Source: Candidatus Hodarchaeota archaeon (GTDB lineage: Archaea; Asgardarchaeota; Heimdallarchaeia; Hodarchaeales; Hodarchaeaceae). Taken from it: DNA of 9,328 nucleotides. Of this stretch, positions 5,663 to 9,328 are shown one piece after another. How positions within the stretch are numbered: the stretch's first letter is position 1; the number at the start of each line of letters is the position of its first letter. The stretch is from assembly GCA_016840285.1 (NCBI GenBank), contig JAEOSR010000152.1, forward strand, positions 1 through 9,328, written 5' to 3'. The position numbers and the translations under genes were made by a program. A model generated the notes under the pieces. That model was given only the letters and a program-made list of their open reading frames with translations, did no database searches and had not been told where the DNA came from.

Positions 5663-6610
5663 ATGAAAATATTGATAGGAATCCCTCTCTATAACGAACA
5701 AGCATACATTTCTGAGTGTATTCATACCCTTTATGAATTTCTAGCCTTAGAATGTTCAGAATATGAGATAACAGTATTACTAGTGGATGATGGGAGTACA
5801 GATCAATCCCAAGATATTTATCAAAAGTTATCAAAACAATATCCATTCAAATATATTAGACATAGAGATGGGCCCCAGGGGTATGGAAATGCGATTCTGA
5901 CTCTATTTCAACAGACAAAATTGAAATATGATGTTTTGATTACATTTGATGCGGATCTACAACATGCGCCTTTTAGTATTAAGGAAATTTTAGATCTTTT
6001 TAATTATAGTTCTAACATTGATCTAGTATCCACAAGTCGCTATCTCTCCTATCGTTTTTGGCATCAGAATACAAAAGTCCCAGTTGACCGTTATGTCACA
6101 AATATGCTAATAACAAGAACAATCAATGAATGCTTTAATCTGGAAATAACAGATGCTTTCTGTGGTTTAAAAGGTTATAGAGCAAAATGCCTTCCAAATA
6201 ATCTTGATCATGCAGGATATGCGTTTCCCTTAGTCTTTTGGCAATATATCTCACAAACAGGTCTTAAACTTAAGGAGATCGAGACCCCAATAATATATAG
6301 GTTAGATCGCCGAAGTCGTGGTGAATATAACCATCGTGTAAAGGAATATTTCAAGAAACTTGAATCTCTCATCTCCTCCCCAACATTAAAGCAAGTTGTT
6401 CGGCAAGATTACAAACATGCGATTGAAATTCTGACTGATATAGTAGATCACCATTCTAACCTCCCAATTTATACTTACACAGATTTAATCAAGAGTAGTT
6501 ATATTGATCAACTTAAAGTGAACGTAGAGACAAAGAAAGAACAATTGAAATGCTCATGCTATCAAACAACTCGAAATTCTTGGAAATTAAGTCATTCATT
6601 CCAGAGGTAA
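5663..6610 (+). CDS. Family 2 glycosyltransferase (GT-A fold), polyprenyl-phosphate glycosyltransferase-like
   Basis: The 315-residue protein starts with the GT2 strand ILIGIPLYNE (3-12) and carries VDDGSTD at 41-47 for nucleotide-sugar binding. PQGYGNAI follows at 71-78, and the metal-binding DAD within FDADLQHAP is at 95-103. TDAFCGLKGYR resembles the acceptor-site segment of the DPM1/dolichol-phosphate sugar synthases, so transfer of a sugar from a nucleotide donor to a lipid phosphate or small acceptor is likely. There is no C-terminal transmembrane pair; instead the last 100 or so residues form a hydrophilic tail (KEYFKKLESLISSPTLKQ and onward) ending in several Cys, Lys and Ser residues. 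The protein is thus probably soluble or peripheral. ATG 5663 has GGAG (5649-5652) ten bases upstream. GNAT-like 2 follows after 47 bases. The family is certain; sugar and acceptor are unknown. Confidence 0.88.
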   Translation: MKILIGIPLYNEQAYISECIHTLYEFLALECSEYEITVLLVDDGSTDQSQDIYQKLSKQYPFKYIRHRDGPQGYGNAILTLFQQTKLKYDVLITFDADLQHAPFSIKEILDLFNYSSNIDLVSTSRYLSYRFWHQNTKVPVDRYVTNMLITRTINECFNLEITDAFCGLKGYRAKCLPNNLDHAGYAFPLVFWQYISQTGLKLKEIETPIIYRLDRRSRGEYNHRVKEYFKKLESLISSPTLKQVVRQDYKHAIEILTDIVDHHSNLPIYTYTDLIKSSYIDQLKVNVETKKEQLKCSCYQTTRNSWKLSHSFQR

Positions 6611-6657
6611 TTAAATTTCAATCAAAATAAAGACAGTATAAAGGATGAAAAATAGTT

Positions 6658-7608
6658 ATGAAAGTCATTTATCGATACTATGAACCTAATCAAGGATTGG
6701 AAAAAGTTCAGGCAAAAATCTATACTGAAGCTTCAGGATTTTCTGCATCTGAAGATGAGATAAAAGAAAGCTTTGAAGGTGAAGAAAATAGTTTCAAAAC
6801 TGCTCTTTATGCCTTAACAGAAGATGGACAACCCTTAGCGTATGTTCAGGCAAGGGATAGTGGTTCTCGGCCAGGAACAGTACGAATGAGTTTTCCATGG
6901 ACTATGTCAGACTGTCCAGCTGAAGTACAGGAAAAAATTTTCGACGAGATGGTTGATTTCCTTAAAAAACGAAAAGAAACCTTGGAAATCACATCTCCAG
7001 TATTAGTGAATACCAAAAACATAGTAGAGAAGATTGATTTCTTCTATAAAAAGAAATTCATAGAAAAAGAACGAATTTACTTATACTGTCCTGATTATGA
7101 TATAACTGAAGTTAGTAATAGAGAAGTGAGTATGGAAGTTTGTTCTTTCGACACTCGTTTGGCAACGAATGAAGATCTTGATTTATTAATTGAAATTTGT
7201 CAAGCAGATCCTTTTACGCGAAGAATGTTCGCAACTCAAGAAGCTGCAATGAACTACTTCCAGAATAGAGTATTAAAAGATGGTCATGTAGTTTTAGTCT
7301 TCCAGGATGGCCAAATTGTGGCTGCAGGGGCTCCTCTCCGATTACAACCAGATAACCGTATAGTTGAGAAAGATGAAGGAGAGAGAATTATTATAAGATT
7401 CTCAGCTGTGAGATCAGGTTATTCACAAGCTTGGGAAAAACTCTTTATTGAAATTGCCAAGGAATGTCTAGCTTCTGGCTGGTCTAATATTCTATTGCGG
7501 GTATACTTCTGGTTCTATGCTGGGTCTTCAACTGCTATCAGTCTTGCTGAAATTCAACCAGAAATAAAGCCTCTAGAAATTATTTTTGCTTACCATGGTA
7601 CAATCTAG
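6658..7608 (+). CDS. Two-domain GNAT-like protein, paralogue 2 (acetyltransferase activity doubtful)
   Basis: This 316-residue protein is a clear paralogue of the one at 2669-3634. The N-termini align residue for residue (MKVIYRYYEPNQGLE against MKVVYRHYEHNQGLE), and both share LTEDGQ-x-LAYVQ, the CP-x-E-x-QEKIFDE segment, and EIAKECL-x-SGW-x-N near the C-terminus. As in paralogue 1, neither half shows the Gln/Arg-x-x-Gly-x-Gly/Ala acetyl-CoA loop. The first half has PWTMSDCPAEVQEKIF at that place and the second has GYSQAWEKLFIEIA around Gln257. The middle of the second half has diverged more (APLRLQPDNRIVEKDEGE here against a basic RRKVKRGNK stretch in paralogue 1), so the two may bind different partners. 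It sits between the glycosyltransferase and the aldo/keto reductase. The start has a Shine-Dalgarno-like AAAGGAT at a rather long spacing of about 13 bases. Confidence 0.75.
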   Translation: MKVIYRYYEPNQGLEKVQAKIYTEASGFSASEDEIKESFEGEENSFKTALYALTEDGQPLAYVQARDSGSRPGTVRMSFPWTMSDCPAEVQEKIFDEMVDFLKKRKETLEITSPVLVNTKNIVEKIDFFYKKKFIEKERIYLYCPDYDITEVSNREVSMEVCSFDTRLATNEDLDLLIEICQADPFTRRMFATQEAAMNYFQNRVLKDGHVVLVFQDGQIVAAGAPLRLQPDNRIVEKDEGERIIIRFSAVRSGYSQAWEKLFIEIAKECLASGWSNILLRVYFWFYAGSSTAISLAEIQPEIKPLEIIFAYHGTI

Positions 7609-7679
7609 AATCATTTTGCATGTTTCTCCAACAATTTAAGGTATGATACTCAACATAACTGAAAGGAAAGCGTATAAGA

Positions 7680-8705
7680 ATGAAAACTATGAGATTAGGA
7701 AAAACAAATCTTAATGTTTCAAGGATAGGAATCGGTGGTATCCCAATTCAACGTCCAACAGAAGAAGAAGCTATTAAGGTGCTACAACGGTGTTTTGATT
7801 TGGAAATTAGTTATATCGATACATCAATTGCTTATGGAACCAGTGAGGAGCGGATAGGAAAAGCTATTACTGATTATCGGGATGAAGTAATTGTAGCTAC
7901 AAAAACTGGATGGAGGGATAAAGATATGGCGAATAAATGCTTAGAAAAAAGTTTGACAAACTTACAAACTGATTATATCGATATCTGGCAATTTCACAAT
8001 GTTAGTACCTCCAGCGCATATGAACAGGTGTTTAAGCCTGATGGTGCAATGGAAGCTGCCCAAGAAGCCTTAGAATCAGGAAGAATAAACCATATTGGCA
8101 TAAGTAGCCATTCATTTGAAATCGCTCAACGAGCAATCACTTCTGGGGATTTTGCAACAATTCTATTTCCCTTCAATTTCATCAGAAACGAACCTGCTGA
8201 TGACTTGGTATCATTAGCCCAAGAACATGATGTTGGATTCGTTGCGATGAAACCATTTGCAGGTGGTAGCATAAAAGATGCTAATGTAGCAATTAAGTAC
8301 CTATTACAATTTGATACTGTATTACCTGTTGCAGGAATTGAAAAGATCTCAGAAATCGAAGAAATTGTGGAAATTGTCAAGGGATCATGGGCCCTTACTC
8401 CACAGAACCAACAAGCGATGAAGACCATTCATTCACAATTAGAAAAGACACTTTGTAGACAATGTGGGTATTGTCAACCCTGTCCTCAAGGAGTTCATGT
8501 TCAAATGTTAATGATTACCAAAGGGATGTGGCGGTTGTGGCCCCGTGAGGAATTCCTTAATCGGTGGATGCCGCCTGCGGTGGAAAGTTGGAGTAAGTGT
8601 GACCAGTGCCAAGAATGTGAGGACAAATGCCCCTATCACCTCCCAGTCAGGCAAATCATTAGTGAAAATATCAATTTTTACAAAAAAGTAGCATCAGAGG
8701 TATAG
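7680..8705 (+). CDS. Aldo/keto reductase with C-terminal [4Fe-4S] ferredoxin-like domain
   Basis: The 341-residue protein joins an aldo/keto reductase barrel (about 1-245) to a ferredoxin-like tail (about 250-330). The barrel begins with RLGKTNLNVSRIGIGG and shows the full catalytic tetrad: Asp47, Tyr52 (in DTSIAYG), Lys75 and His106 (in IWQFHN). The tail has two cysteine sets, Cys259/262/265/268 (CRQCGYCQPCPQGV) and Cys307/310/313/317 (CDQCQECEDKCPYHLP), consistent with two [4Fe-4S] clusters. Such fusions are common in anaerobic bacteria and archaea and are usually annotated as ferredoxin-like AKRs; their physiological electron partner is mostly unknown. The Fe-S sites suggest an anaerobic or microaerophilic cell and coupling to ferredoxin. 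A Shine-Dalgarno-like GAAAGGAAAG lies at 7661-7670, ten bases before the ATG. LLM 3 follows after 40 bases. Confidence 0.92.
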   Translation: MKTMRLGKTNLNVSRIGIGGIPIQRPTEEEAIKVLQRCFDLEISYIDTSIAYGTSEERIGKAITDYRDEVIVATKTGWRDKDMANKCLEKSLTNLQTDYIDIWQFHNVSTSSAYEQVFKPDGAMEAAQEALESGRINHIGISSHSFEIAQRAITSGDFATILFPFNFIRNEPADDLVSLAQEHDVGFVAMKPFAGGSIKDANVAIKYLLQFDTVLPVAGIEKISEIEEIVEIVKGSWALTPQNQQAMKTIHSQLEKTLCRQCGYCQPCPQGVHVQMLMITKGMWRLWPREEFLNRWMPPAVESWSKCDQCQECEDKCPYHLPVRQIISENINFYKKVASEV

Positions 8706-8745
8706 TAATTATAGTCGAAATCAGAATGAAAATGGAGACATATTG

Positions 8746-9328
8746 ATGAAAATTGGATTGCAGATTTATCATTTTGAATGGCCAGGAAGTCCAGAAAATG
8801 TGGGCTCAAAACTAGCGCAAATGGCAAAAACAGCTGAACAAGAAGGATTTGCGAGTCTTTGGATTATGGATCATCTTTTCCAATTGGGAGGTGCATTTGG
8901 TCCCCGTGAAGCACCTTTACTCGAAGCTTATAGTGCTATATCGTATCTTGCAGCAGTCACAACACGAATAAAACTTGGAATCATGGTAACAAACAATGTT
9001 TGTCGATACCCAGGGATGTTAGTGAAAACGGTTTCGACTCTTGATGTCCTCTCGGGTGGCCGAGCTTATCTAGGAATTGGTGCTGGGGGACAGGTAAGAG
9101 ACGAGACAAGATGTATGGGGATTCCAGTTTTCTCAGACAATGTGCTCATTGAACGTTTGGAAGAAACACTACAGATCGCCAAACAGATGTGGTGTGGTGA
9201 GGCATCACCATACAAAGGAAAACATTACCACCTTGAGAAACCACTCAACAATCCTCCACCAATGTCTCAACCACATCCACCAATCTTAATTGGAATGTGG
9301 AGAGGGGGGGATAAGATGTTACGCTTGG
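8746..9328 (+). CDS. LLM-class oxidoreductase, paralogue 3, cut by the right window edge; diverged cofactor motifs
   Basis: The frame is open from ATG 8746 to the window end, giving 194 residues of an expected 310 or so. GGAG at 8734-8737 is eight bases upstream. The start MKIGLQIYHFEWPGSPEN aligns with LLM 1 without gaps through about residue 114, and LWIMDHLFQLG, STLDVLSGGRAYLGIGAG and RLEETLQIAKQMW are kept. Three otherwise shared sites have changed. Tyr88 replaces the His of the RHPG motif. GGQVRDETRCMGIP replaces GWYEREAKGLGVP, losing Trp115 and gaining a residue. GMWRGGDKMLRL replaces the IGG-x-GEKK segment that helps hold the cofactor phosphate. A run of seven G at 9304-9310 does not break the frame. 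It is likely an oxidoreductase-fold protein with altered cofactor or substrate use; activity is uncertain. Confidence 0.85.
   Translation, partial: MKIGLQIYHFEWPGSPENVGSKLAQMAKTAEQEGFASLWIMDHLFQLGGAFGPREAPLLEAYSAISYLAAVTTRIKLGIMVTNNVCRYPGMLVKTVSTLDVLSGGRAYLGIGAGGQVRDETRCMGIPVFSDNVLIERLEETLQIAKQMWCGEASPYKGKHYHLEKPLNNPPPMSQPHPPILIGMWRGGDKMLRL

Noticed and set aside
5532..5846. 104-codon antisense ORF across the start of the glycosyltransferase
   Set aside because: It overlaps the conserved N-terminal GT2 motifs, and its translation is low-complexity hydrophobic sequence with no family resemblance.
8126..8428. 100-codon antisense ORF inside the aldo/keto reductase
   Set aside because: It is opposite a conserved catalytic-domain region, and its composition looks like the reverse of codon-biased DNA.
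9304..9310. Run of seven G as a possible sequencing frameshift in LLM 3
   Set aside because: The frame after the run (DKMLRL) still aligns with KKMLRL of LLM 1, so the reading frame is intact.
1704..9328. Mobile element or prophage origin of the cluster
   Set aside because: No transposase, integrase, terminal inverted repeat or tRNA-adjacent attachment site is visible, and base composition is even across the genes.

Overview
The window is AT-rich and densely coding. It looks archaeal, most likely from an Asgard archaeon (Heimdallarchaeia- or Lokiarchaeia-like). That placement is inferred from several F420-type luciferase-like oxidoreductases, a winged-helix regulator with an archaeal-looking BRE/TATA promoter, Shine-Dalgarno sites, GTG and TTG starts, and a two-domain GNAT-like family that I associate with Asgard genomes. 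No rRNA, tRNA or other taxonomic marker is present, so the placement is moderate at best.

Layout. The left edge (1-402) is the 3' end of an unrecognised gene cut by the window. A 300-base non-coding stretch (403-702) separates it from a convergent winged-helix regulator on the minus strand (703-1395). The regulator's 5' region (1396-1546) is a divergent promoter region. It holds a good minus-strand BRE/TATA signal, an inverted repeat over the predicted start of the regulator's mRNA, a 9-base direct repeat, and a weaker plus-strand TATA signal. From there to the right edge every gene is on the plus strand: a doubtful 62-codon ORF (1547-1735), LLM oxidoreductase 1 (1704-2633), GNAT-like protein 1 (2669-3634), a short-chain dehydrogenase (3695-4492), LLM oxidoreductase 2 (start most likely TTG at 4551, end 5495), a family 2 glycosyltransferase (5663-6610), GNAT-like protein 2 (6658-7608), an aldo/keto reductase with an eight-cysteine ferredoxin-like tail (7680-8705), and LLM oxidoreductase 3, which starts at 8746 and runs off the right edge.

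How the genes may work together. Most gaps are 35-71 bases, which fits one or two co-transcribed units; the 167-base gap before the glycosyltransferase is the likeliest break. Two families are duplicated within the cluster: three LLM oxidoreductases and two GNAT-like proteins, interleaved with an SDR, an AKR and a glycosyltransferase. The cluster therefore encodes five reductases with apparently different electron sources (F420 or flavin, NADP(H), Fe-S), two possible acyl-CoA-binding proteins and a sugar transferase. This suggests a reduction and tailoring pathway for a small molecule or lipid, or an expanding detoxification island, under the adjacent regulator. The substrate cannot be read from the sequence.

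Most unusual points: LLM 3 has changed at the motifs that LLM 1 and LLM 2 share for cofactor and active-site contacts; both GNAT-like proteins lack the acetyl-CoA pyrophosphate-loop motif in both halves; and the duplication of the GNAT-like gene appears to have carried its ribosome binding site with it.
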